Assembly: GCF_013373865.1 (NCBI RefSeq)
Contig: NC_050471.1
Location: 24,663,407 to 24,727,406, forward strand
DNA from: Monomorium pharaonis
Taxonomy: Eukaryota; Arthropoda; Insecta; Hymenoptera; Formicidae
Reading direction: 5' to 3'
DNA length: 64,000 bases
This document shows positions 1-11,300 of the stretch, in pieces. Positions within the stretch are counted from its first letter, which is position 1. Each line of letters starts with the position of its first letter. Under the pieces are notes generated by a model. The model saw only the letters and a program-made list of their open reading frames with translations. It did not search any database and was not told the origin of the DNA. A program made the translations under genes and the position numbers.

Positions 1-10
1 AAGAAAACAA

Positions 11-44
<34 letters not shown>

Positions 45-828
45 TTGATGATTTTTTAGAAAAGTATTGTAAAATCTATTTAAAGCAAAAAAAAAAAACA
101 AAAAATGTGTTAAAATGCTTTTTTACAAAAACGGTTCTAATTTCTTATTAATAAAGCCAAGTTAATTCCAACGCCATTTTAAATGTGGATAAATGCACTT
201 TAAGATCAAGTAGGGCATTTTAACGTTCTTTTGAAAAATATATTTACTTGAAGAAATAAATGTTACAAATTCTTTAAAAGTGATAAATGGAAAAACCAAT
301 TTAAAAAATTGTAAAATTTACATTGTGAATTGTTTGAATTGTTTTAATAAACTTTTTACAAATGTTAAACAAATCTTATTAATAAGGAAACAAATAGAAG
401 AAAATACTTAATTTATGAAAAAATTTAAAAGCTTAGTCTATTGGAAACATAGATGACATTTCTTTAAACACTTTTTCAAAGTTTGTTTTTTCTTTTGAAA
501 CAGTATTATCTACTTTCGTTGGCTAATTATCTTGAATACTTTGCACAATGATAGTACAACCACGCGTCTAGTAACATGAGGACTATTTCTCACGTATAAC
601 TTATTCTGTAAATGATAACTTAGTCTCTAAATTGGTATAAAATTAGAATGAAATTGTACGAAAATGTTTTCCCATTTAATCTTTAACGTACGAGCAAATC
701 TTTATGTTATTTTTACTTTGTTCTTTTTTACGTAAAAAACCAAAATTTACTAACCTTAATTTCCTACATAAAAAGTAAAATCAGAGTGATTTTGCACCAC
801 TAATTTTTTTTCTTGTATTGCTTCTCAG
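1..828. other. AT-rich spacer
   Basis: It starts with an AT dinucleotide run at about 19-40. Beyond homopolymer and AT-rich sequence I see no gene or element. Confidence 0.6.
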
Positions 829-934
829 GTACGAAGTACTGCACGCTCTGGTTGACGTAGATCGACTGTCAAAAAGTCGAACTGTATTACCGTATGGGTC
901 CTGTCCCGAAAATTTACCTGCTTCAGGAACGTAG
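829..934 (+). CDS. Possible terminal exon of an unidentified gene
   Basis: A pyrimidine-rich tract ending TTCTCAG is followed by 35 open codons of non-repetitive, mixed composition (beginning YEVLHALVDVD and ending PASGT) and TAG; AATAAA follows at 955-960. The base composition is richer in G+C than its surroundings. I do not recognise the peptide, and no upstream exon is evident within the window. It could equally be a chance open stretch. Confidence 0.3.
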
Positions 935-1657
935 TTTGAATTTTTGTTTAAGGTAATAAAACATCCCGCACTAACTGTTTAAAGTTAAACAAAGTAATAA
1001 ATTGTGTCAGTTGGACAGATTAATGAGACTCCAGTATATTAATAAATACATTGTACTAATTATAAAAGTCAATTAGATTTATACTAATAGTAACTCAAGT
1101 TTGCTTGCGTTAAGAAGGTTCTGCTGGTACGGATAGTCTGTTTCATCATTTTGTGAACTGCTTCAGTCTTTTTGAAATCATCAATAAAATCAGATGTGTG
1201 GTTGTTTTTAGTTAAGAAGGTATTCTAGTATAACAGGTACTTTCTCATAGCTTTTTTCAGAATTTTTTTAAAAAAGTAGATAAATAATGTCGTTAACAAA
1301 ATTTTTTCTTTTTATTATTTATTATTTAAATTTACCTCTAAACAGTTTTCATTAAAAAATACGCAAAATAGATGGCGTTACAGAGTATCAAAGTCGAGGC
1401 CTAAAAAAAGGTGTTGGATGGTAGACATGATTCTGTCTCTCCAGATAATCTGAAACAAAAAAATAAAAATAATTTTTAATACTTGTGGCTATATATACCG
1501 GAACTAGAATTAAGTAAAAATATTAAAAATTTTCAAAATGGTGAACATTTGAAAATGAAATATCGATTTTTACAACTTTTTTTGTTGGTTTTTGAGCTAT
1601 AACTTTTGTAAAAATAAATATTTCGATGTAATTCTAATTTGAGTTATAGACATGTGT

Positions 1658-2309
1658 CCTCTCCCTTACGAACAGAAACTACAGCCAATAAATATTATAG
1701 TTGTGTAGTTATCACAGGACTCTCTGTAGTTATCACAGAAAAGATCACAGTAATCTGTAGTTATTACAATTCCTGTAATACGGAATACACATCTAGCCCA
1801 TAAAGTGTGCAATCCACTACACGTGTAATCTACTACATGTGTAATACATTACTACACGCGTGTAACGCCATCAGCAATCCATGAAATTTAAGATGGCGAG
1901 TTTTATCATATAAATTATTTCCATAAATATTGTTTAAAATTTATTAGATTTATTGTATCACTTTTTAACCACATTGAATGTACCAGCCATGAATAATGTA
2001 CAAATTTCATGCACGTAATTTTTTAATAAATGATTTTTTCCATTATTTTACATTATTTTTTTTTCTATGTATAATTATATTTTATAAATTATTTTCCTGT
2101 AATCCCGCTGTGATTTTACAAACTATTATTACAGGCTAGATATTACAAACAAGATGTTACATTTATTTTCCTGTAATCCGAGTATGTAGTGCCAAAATAT
2201 TACAGAATATTACAATACTTCAGCCTGTAATTTCATGTAATACTTTTATGTAGTTCCTGTAATATAATTTTCTCTAATTTGCAGTAGTTTTCTTTCCGTA
2301 AGAGCTGAG
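1658..2309. mobile_element. TIR element with word-repeat interior
   Basis: Imperfect terminal inverted repeats of about 28 bp (1658-1685 and 2281-2309) share CTTACG then AGAAACTAC. The interior is built from many degenerate copies of TGTAATA, ACTACA and TATTACA words, including palindromes such as ACACGTGT. There is no coding capacity, so it is a non-autonomous DNA element of unassigned superfamily. Confidence 0.5.
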
Positions 2310-2507
2310 AAGATGTGTGCAAATTGGCGACCCCCGATTGGTTCATTATTTTTTCAGATATCATGTCTACCAATCTTAAAAACGTGGTTTAAAAAAAAAT
2401 GTTTAAAGTTTTAAAAACGTTTCAAGTCAAAATTATTATTGTACTTATGATTATTCTGCTATGAGGAGGCAATACTGGATACTTTTCTCTTCTTATAGCC
2501 TCCAGTA

Positions 2508-2868
2508 AAAAGAGACGGGGAGAGACCGGAAGAGACGGATAGAGACCGTGAGAGACGGGGAGAGACCGGGAGAGACGGGGAGAATCGAGGAGAGACGGGG
2601 AAAGACCGGGAGAGACCGGGAGAGACGGGAGAGATCGAGAGAGACCGGGAGAGACGGGGAGAGATAAGGAGAGACGGGGAGAGATAGGGAGAGACGGGGA
2701 GAGACAGGGAGAGACCGGGAGAGACGGGGAGGAACCGGGAAAGACCGGGAGAGACGAGGAGAGACCGGGAGAGACCGGGAGAGACCGGGAGAGACCGGGA
2801 GAGACCGGGAGAGACGGGGAGAAACGGGGAGAGACCAGGAGAGACGGGGAGAGACCGAGAGAGGCGAA
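2508..2868. repeat. 10-bp GA-rich minisatellite
   Basis: About 35 tandem copies of GAGACCGGGA and variants (GAGACGGGGA, GAGATAGGGA), almost entirely purine plus C on this strand. Confidence 0.9.
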
Positions 2869-4208
2869 GAATGTTTCTATTGTGTTTAAAATTAAGGTAA
2901 TAAGAAAAATAAGGATGGCTGTTATTTTATTGCAAAAAAGGAACTTATTTAAATTAGTCTTTTGAATGGATTTCTAAATCCATGGCAGCTTTTAGAAAAA
3001 AATAACGAAATATTGATTCATAAAATTAATTAATAATAAATTAAATACATACACTTTAATTCAAAATGCTTAATTTAAAAAAATAGGTATTTTAAAAAGA
3101 ATTTGGTTTTTTTAATTGAAAATTATTTCAAAGTTTTAATAAAATAAGATTTATATTACTAAAAATATAATTATAATAAAAATACAAAACAATAAATAGA
3201 AACAAATTAATTGAATACGGTACAATTGAATACAAAGGCAATAAATAACTGAAGTAAGTTAGAAGTACGTGAATAAATGAATATTAGATTTATTATAGAT
3301 AAATGCTTATTCAAAAATAAAATAAAAAGAGCAGCAGTAAAGCAAGGCTCTTGAAAGTTAAACAACGAAAGCAAAGAAAATTTGAAAAAACGTAGCATAA
3401 GAATAAAGAGCCACAGCAACGCGTGGCAGGGCATAGCTAGTAAATATATAAAAAATTTACATTAGTTTACAAAGCGAAACATAATGTATTAATTTTTTAT
3501 ATACTTAACTCATTTCCCATTTACTTTGTATTTTGATTACCAAATATTGTTTATATTAAATAAAAGTATAAAATATTGAAGATGTACACTTTAGATGACC
3601 GGTAAGTATTCCGCAATTCTCCTTTAATTTTTCTATTAATTTAATATTCTTTGGCGCGTAGTTTATATGAGCTAAAAATATTAAATTAATAGAAAAATTA
3701 TATTTAACACCAAGATCCGTTGCAGACGGAAATAGACGATCTTTATTTTGTCTTTATGTGTTCAAGTAATACTTTGTTTAATGATATAAAAGATTATCGA
3801 GTAAAATAAATTTTTGAAAAAAAAAACGAAGAGTGTATTTTATTGAAGTACAGTCGAAATGCGCAAATTTCAGAACATCCTGTATATACTTATGTAAATA
3901 AGAGTTTTTTTATATTTCCACATGTTTAAAAGATGGACACATACTATTTTTCATAAAATGCAAAGCACTGTGCTAATTCACGTTTGCATGAAGAAATTTA
4001 TTTATTTAGTTCTTATTTTGCGCTTATATTTTCAATCTATATAACGAGTTCAATATAAAAATTCTTTTTTAATTAGAGAGAAAATGTCTATGTCATTTAT
4101 TTACAATAAATACACACACGCGCACATATATAATATACAGGATGTAGCATTTCCTATTAAAGACGTATTCTAGAGATAATTTAGAGGCGAAAATCTAGTA
4201 CAAATTGC

Positions 4209-4209
<1 letters not shown>
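2869..4209. other. AT-rich spacer before locus A
   Basis: No gene was recognised. It holds a perfect 24-bp inverted repeat (3625-3648 and 3677-3700), listed separately, and otherwise AT-rich sequence. Confidence 0.55.
3625..3700. repeat. Perfect 24-bp inverted repeat (hairpin)
   Basis: The arm at 3625-3648 is the exact reverse complement of 3677-3700, around a 28-base loop containing GGCGCG. Arms are AT-only apart from one position, so this may be the core of a small foldback element. Confidence 0.7.

Positions 4210-4266
<57 letters not shown>
4210..4266. repeat. (TG)n microsatellite
   Basis: About 28 TG units, 50 bp before the exon 1 relic of locus A. A CG/TG tract sits at the matching place before locus B, so the tract predates their duplication. 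Confidence 0.95.
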
Positions 4267-4269
<3 letters not shown>

Positions 4270-4315
4270 ATTGTATATATGTACACTTAATTAGAGTTTT
4301 TTATAGTAATATTTC

Positions 4316-4440
4316 AGATTTAAAATAATACTTGCAGAATTAATTATTTATAGTCCTGAACATGTTTGTATATTTATTATAAATGTATGATAATTTTTGA
4401 CGCAAAAAGAATATTTTCTTATGTTGAATCCGGTATATCG
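4316..4440 (+). pseudogene. Decayed duplicate of P450 exon 1 upstream of locus A
   Basis: It resembles exon 1 over its length: an A-rich lead, CTTGC, a TATTTATTATAAAT block, then GCAAAAAGAAT and TTATGTTGAA matching the codons after the anchor helix. In-frame stops and lost bases rule out coding. It lies about 480 bp before the working exon 1 and recurs at the same place in loci B and C. Confidence 0.6.
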
Positions 4441-4915
4441 ACTGTAAGTAGGAGGAGACTAAGAATAGATTTATCAGTTTTTCTATTCATTGCGAATGTG
4501 AATATATTCAGTACTTTGCATTTAATGAGTATTAATATGTGTCTATCACTTAAACACGGTTACATATTTTTGAGGTACTTAATAAATTATACACAAATGC
4601 TGACGCAGTCAGTTCTTATAGTATAGTTGACCGTACAAGATGTAAGATTATCATATTCGAAATTATTATTATATTCGAAATCGGTTTTCTCATAAATGAC
4701 AAATTTTTGACAAAAATTATATATTAATTATGACTTATGAAATAAAATTATGAATCGTTTAAGAAGTATTGTTTACGAAGTATTGTCCGTGATGTTGTAA
4801 ACTGTAGAAACAACGAAAAAATTTAAAAATTAATATTTTTATCAAATTTTGCTTAATATTAGCGTGTAAAAAAATATTTATAATTACTTTTTTTATAGTA
4901 ACATCTTTATTTAAA

Positions 4916-5084
4916 ATGGTACTTGCGATATTAATAGGAGGTTCAATCATTGCTTTGGGTATTGTGTACATTTATTATAAATATGTGATATTTAATTTCT
5001 GGAGCAAAAGAGGCGTTTTTTATGTCGAACCTGTTGTACCAATTGGAAATGTAACACCCCTTGTAACTGGGAAAACACAAGTAG
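4916..5084 (+). CDS. Locus A exon 1 (membrane anchor)
   Basis: It codes 56 residues plus one base: a hydrophobic helix, a short basic linker, then an acidic/proline segment ending in GKTQV. It ends GTAG followed by GCAAGT. Only this GC donor joins in frame to exon 2; the nearby GT would run into a stop within a few codons. Confidence 0.88.
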
Positions 5085-5259
5085 GCAAGTATTTTTATTT
5101 AATATTAACATTTGTAGAATAAATATATATTTATCTTTTGCGTATATTTTATATTATTTATTAATTTATATATTTAATTAAAATCAGAATTACTAAGGCT
5201 AAAATAAAATATTTTAAAAGATATTTAATCAAATCAAATAATATATAATAAGTAAATTA

Positions 5260-5314
<55 letters not shown>

Positions 5315-8300
5315 GTAAAAGTTTGATTAATAATTTATATTTTATCAAATTGTGATTACTAATCATATTTTAGGATTACTATACTTTATTTGTTACTTTA
5401 TAATTTATTTTTATAAATTTATTTTTATTTATATTAACAGACAGAGAGATAGAGAGAGAGAGAGAGAGAGAAATAATTATTGTTACTATTGTGTTTTTTC
5501 TTGATAAATCAGAATTGCATAAAAAGAAAGTTTTTCCAACAGGCGTACACTTCCAAGATGCTTACATGAAATATAAAGATCACCGTGCTTTTGGAATGTA
5601 TATCTTTTATAAACCTAATTTGGTAATTACTGATCCCGATCTTATTCGGACGGTATTAACAAAGGAATTCAACAGTTTTCATGACCGTGGAATGTTTTGC
5701 AACGAAAAGATTGACCCATTGATAAACAATTTGTTTTTTATATCTGGAAAAAAATGGAGAAACATGCGCGTGAAGATGACACCAACATTTACTTCAGGAA
5801 AAATGAAGCAAATGTTTTTTATCCTAAAGGAATGTGGCGAAAAACTGGCAAAGCATCTGGAAAGTAAGGCTCAAATAAAAGAGCCTATCGAAGTAAAAGA
5901 TACATTTGCAAGGTAAATAATTTTTATAGAAATTATTCGAAGGTAACTATTTTAATTACTGTTGTATTTTAAGCACATAATGGCAAGTGATAAGATAACT
6001 CCAGTACGTATACTGTCATCTATCAAAAATATAATTTATCAGCAATGTCGCATATATTTTGTTTCTGCAGAACTTATCCTGAAGATAGCTCAAAGAAAGA
6101 GACAAAACATCAATATATTCTTGTTTCTAATTCTCTACCAATTTTATGGTTTCCTTTTATAAGTAGAAACATATTTACATTGTTAATATTACATTAAATA
6201 CAAAACTTTTAAGCTATGAGTTTCTTGATTACATTAAAATACATATACGCACGCATACACACACGCGCGTGCGTGCATTTCATTTTTGGCAATGATATAA
6301 AAAAAGTAAAAATTTGTTAAAATTTTTTAAGAAGACATTGTTCTGACCATAAAAAATGTTTTTTCATAAATAATTAGCAATATTCTTATTTACAAAAAAA
6401 ATTTACATCTCCTGTAGATATGGATCTCACGTCTATATAAAATTTTGAATTTGTCTTCTCGACATTTATTAATAGTTTAATGTTCGATAACGGCTTTGTG
6501 ACGACAAATCTTTTCATCATCTTTTTTTTGCGATAAACGTGCAGATACATTTGTAGATTGTACATTTGTGTCATTGGAAAATTAAATTTTAAAATTGCGT
6601 ACAAAGTTTTAATAATTAATTTGTAATAACTTTAATATTTATAAATGCAGAATGTCACAAGAAATCATGTTATATTAAAAAAGTTTGTATAATTTTATTT
6701 TTAAAAATAACTTGTACCAAATATTGAAATTGGCTATTTACAAATCAATTAATACCACATATATATATAACCCTGTTAAAATTCTATAATTTTTGTTTGA
6801 CATTTTCATTAAAATTGAAAACAAAATAGTTAAACAGAGCGTTTCAATCAACATTCTTTGTATTTAATGCAGAATATCTAAATAATAAACAAGAAACGCA
6901 AAAAGCGCAAGTCAATTTCGAAGTAGATATTTTGTAGAATATAATAAAATTAGTCTTCTCCAAAAAAACTGTGGAGCCTTGTGGACCATGAGATAAATAG
7001 GTAGTTATACGTGCAAAAATCAATGTATTAGGTACATAAATAATTCTGCAATATTTAAACTTTATGAATATATTACAACATTGTACATTCATAATCTTGT
7101 TTTTCTCACTTATTTAAATAAAAAAAAGACAATACACAAACTTAAAAATTAGAGATTGTTTTAGATAAAAAAATATTTTACAAAAAGGAGTTAATGATAT
7201 CAATTATATATTTGGCTTTCTGCTTCTATTAAAAGTAAACCAATTATTTTTCTGACGTTAAATTTAAAAAATAAGTTTCTTAGGTATCTACTTTAAGAAT
7301 TTCTTAATTTTGTATTAATATTTTCAACTTAGCTTTTTGTCACTTTTAAAGATATTCCAGTCTACTGTGCATTTTTATAATTCTTAATCTAATATTATAA
7401 TATATATATATATTGAAAAAAGGTGCAATAATTGAGATAATTACCTTATTCAAATTTTTTCAAATAACGAAGATAGAAACTCTATTTAATTTGAAGGTAA
7501 AAAATAGTATAAAAATATGAAATGGAAATAGAGTATAAACAACATATTGAATCTAAAAAAAATTTTTCTGTCGATTTATACAGAAAATTGAAGTGTAATA
7601 AATCGTATTTAGCTAAACTACTCTATTAGAAAAAATAAGTGACATGATAATGAAAATGTATTATTGCGTAACAAAGATTTTTTGTAAATTTACTGTATCC
7701 ATGAAAGAAAAAATGTTTACTGACGTTATACATTCTTTAAAAAATTACAAGTAAATAGGTCTTTAGACTATATTTTGTATATCTATGATGATTTTAGTAC
7801 TTTCCAAATCTCTATTAATGAATGAGATTAATACACGTATTTAAAAACTTTTTTTATTTTTTTATATTTTAATACAGTATTAGACACTTTTAAGTAGTGT
7901 TATTAAAAGTTTATAAAATTTAATAATTTAACATGCTAATTTTATTTTTGTATACGTAAATAATATTTAATTAATAAATTATTTAATTAATAAATTACAT
8001 AATTTCTAAATTTAAAACACAATTTCTAAATTTTTTATCATAGAAAATGTAACACAAAGAGTGCGATAATCCAATTTTCTCAAAGAAACCTTTTTGAATA
8101 CTTTCAATTTTCATTGCTATTTTAGTATTTTTATACTTTTTAATATTTTAAATGTTACTTGTTGTGCCGTCTTCTTAAAATGATAACATTTTATAAACTA
8201 ATTTTCTTAATTATTTAATTTCTTATATTAAAAAGTTAATTTATGTACATTTTTGATTTGGTTTAAAATTGATATTTTGCAAATTTGGTAAAATTTGCAT

Positions 8301-11300
8301 AAAATTTTAAATAATTATTTGTCATATTTATCTTATAGATATACAACAGACGTAATTATGTCAGCGGCTTTTGGTATCAAATCTAATTGCATAGAGGAAC
8401 CAAATAATGAATATCGAATCCAAGGAAACAAAATTTTTTATATAAATTCAATTAAGATTGTCTTAACTTTGTTTGCGCCGCAAATTATGGATTTTTTTTC
8501 TATTTCTCTCATGGCACCATCTATTACAAAATTTTATATAAATATGTTTCGAGAGACTGTGGAATATAGACAAACTAATAATATCGTCAGACACGACTTT
8601 GTCAATTTGTTCATACAACTAATGGAGAGGGGCTACGTTGATCCTGATGATGACGATAAAACTACCGACAAATCATGTTAATAATTAATGTTTATTTTTG
8701 TATTAATATTACTAGTTTCATTTTAATACTAATAGCTTCTTATAAGAATATGTATCTAAATATATTATATTTATAAATCAAATAATAGAAATTTTGGTAT
8801 TAATGCACAATAAGAGTGAACTCGCCGATTTTAATGACCTTGATATATAGTGTCAGGGTCATTATTCTGAACAACTTTTCTCTATATATGTTATTACCGC
8901 TCGGCCTTAGTTTCCAAGTTATACAAAAACATTTTTTCTTAATTTTTTTAGTTAATAAATTTTTGTTAATAAATGTGTACTACTCAGAAACTAAGGACGA
9001 GCGGCGGTAACATCTGTAGGGAAAAATTGTTCAGAATAATGACAACATATATCAAGATCATTGAAATCGGTGAGGTTGCCCTTATTGTGCATAATTACGA
9101 AAACTCTTTAAAAATTTTTTTTAATTTCTTCTTTTTACATGATGTGATCACTAATTCTTATTTTATTTATCCATAGCAACCATAAATAAATTTACGATGA
9201 CAGAAGCTGCCGCACAAAGTTTTATCTTCTTCGCAGCTGGCTTTGAAACCTCCGCAACGACGATGACATTCGCCATGTACGAATTATCTCAACATCAAGA
9301 TATTCAGGATAAACTTCGGAAGGAAATTGATGAAATGTTAGCAAAACATGGTGATCTGACTTACGACGTTGTGAACAATATGTCATACCTTCACAAAGTA
9401 ATAAGTGGCAAGTATATTATCACATTATACATTTACCTTTCCATTCACGGAACTTTTAATAATGAAGAAAGAGTTTATTATCTCTTTATTTTTATGTACA
9501 ATTAAATATAAATTACTTGTATTATGGTAGAGATGTTTTTGCCTTTATCTTTTTTTAATAGAAACTTTAAGGAAATATCCACCTCTTCCTATCTTAAATC
9601 GCATCTGCACCAAAGAAACAGACCTACCAACAACGAACATACGTGTGCCAAAAGGGACATCAATAACTATACCGCTACTTGGGTTGCATCGAGATCCGTC
9701 GATATATCCGAACCCGGATAAATTTGATCCTGAACGCTTCAATGCAAACGAGGTAGAAAAAAGACATCCTTACGCTTACATGCCATTCGGAGAAGGACCA
9801 CGAAACTGCATTGGTAAGAATATGAATTTATTCATTAATAATAAAGTGTCGAAGTAAAATTACACAAATCTTCTTATAACATCGGCATTTTGCTTCATAT
9901 TTGTCTTCAACAATTTTGAATATATCGACATTGAAGTAACAGACAGACAACAATGTATGTATATATGTATTGCCAGCAGTTTAACGATAAGTTAGCAATA
10001 TCAGAATTATTTCACGTTGTCAATTATGTAACGGGATTGGGTGATGAAAATTATTGTAGCAACGTAACACAAAATTTGATAATAACAATTTGAAAGTTGT
10101 CGACATGCTAACAAATTGCTATTTAAACCTATCATATCATAAAGAATTAATTTGATGAAAAACGTAAATTCAGTCATTTTTCTGCCATTTTAAACGAAAC
10201 ATGATATAAATATGAGCGACATGTCAAACACAGCAATATAGATACATTGCTGAATAGATGTATCAAGTTATTGATAAATAAAAACTTTTTTTATAGTCGT
10301 ATTTATACGTCTACACAAAGAATAAATATTGCATTAACAATACTAGTTAATACCACTTAAAAACAATTTTAATAACAGTAATAAAATAAACAATAACAGA
10401 ATAAGTAACGGCTTTAATTAAACAATGACGTTTTGTTTTATGAATATACTCAAACAAAAAAAGTTACAGCAACTATAAAATATGAATAAATAGCACTTTA
10501 ACTATTTTTTGTAGGTTATAGAAATTAAACAACTATAATAAAATAAAATATAGAAATATTATTAGGCTGATTAAATAATATGATTAACACTATATAATAT
10601 TGTAGTAATGTAATTTTATTGTCAAAATTATATTTTTGTATTTTTTATTATAAAAATAATTTAATATTTAAAATAATTTTACGGTAATACAAACAAACAA
10701 ATTTTATTTCTTAAAACTATATTTTCATTATTAAAACTATTGCAAAACTTGTCTTAAAGAAACAATATTTTTGTAAAAAAAAAGTAATGCAGTGAAGAAA
10801 TCGAAGAATGTTACATTCATATGACAAAGTCGTAAGATAAAAAAAATAAAAGACAATAAAATATGCATGACAATTACAAATCTTTTATTGCTTTCAAGTT
10901 TTTACGAATCATCCTAAAGAAGAAGATAAAATTCTACGAAGAGAAATAGATTTATGCATTTAATTTACAGATAAAATATTAAATATATTTAATAATCTAT
11001 ATTATAATTGTATTGATATTCTAATTTAAATAAATTATAACTATTTAATTTAATATTAATAATGCTTTTCAAAATTAACTTTTAACTTAACTTGAGTTAA
11101 TTCAATCTTAACTATGTAACTTTAACCAAGTTTTTGTTCATGTAACTATTAACTTAACTAAATTAATTTTATAAGTTATTAATTTTAATTTTATTTAATT
11201 AAAAAAATATATTAACCTATTGAATCCTGGTATTTTGCTAATACTTATTATGCTACCTATTTTGTTATTACTTACAAACGTGCAGTTTGACCTATGAAAA

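Noticed and set aside
1085..1215. Open stretch on the - strand (TSDFIDDFKK region)
   Set aside because: Coding-like composition but no acceptor, start or recognisable family; too short to call.
3870..4145. ACATCCTGTATAT and ATATACAGGATGT as element ends
   Set aside because: Their orientation is wrong for an element lying between them, and this motif is common in insect DNA.
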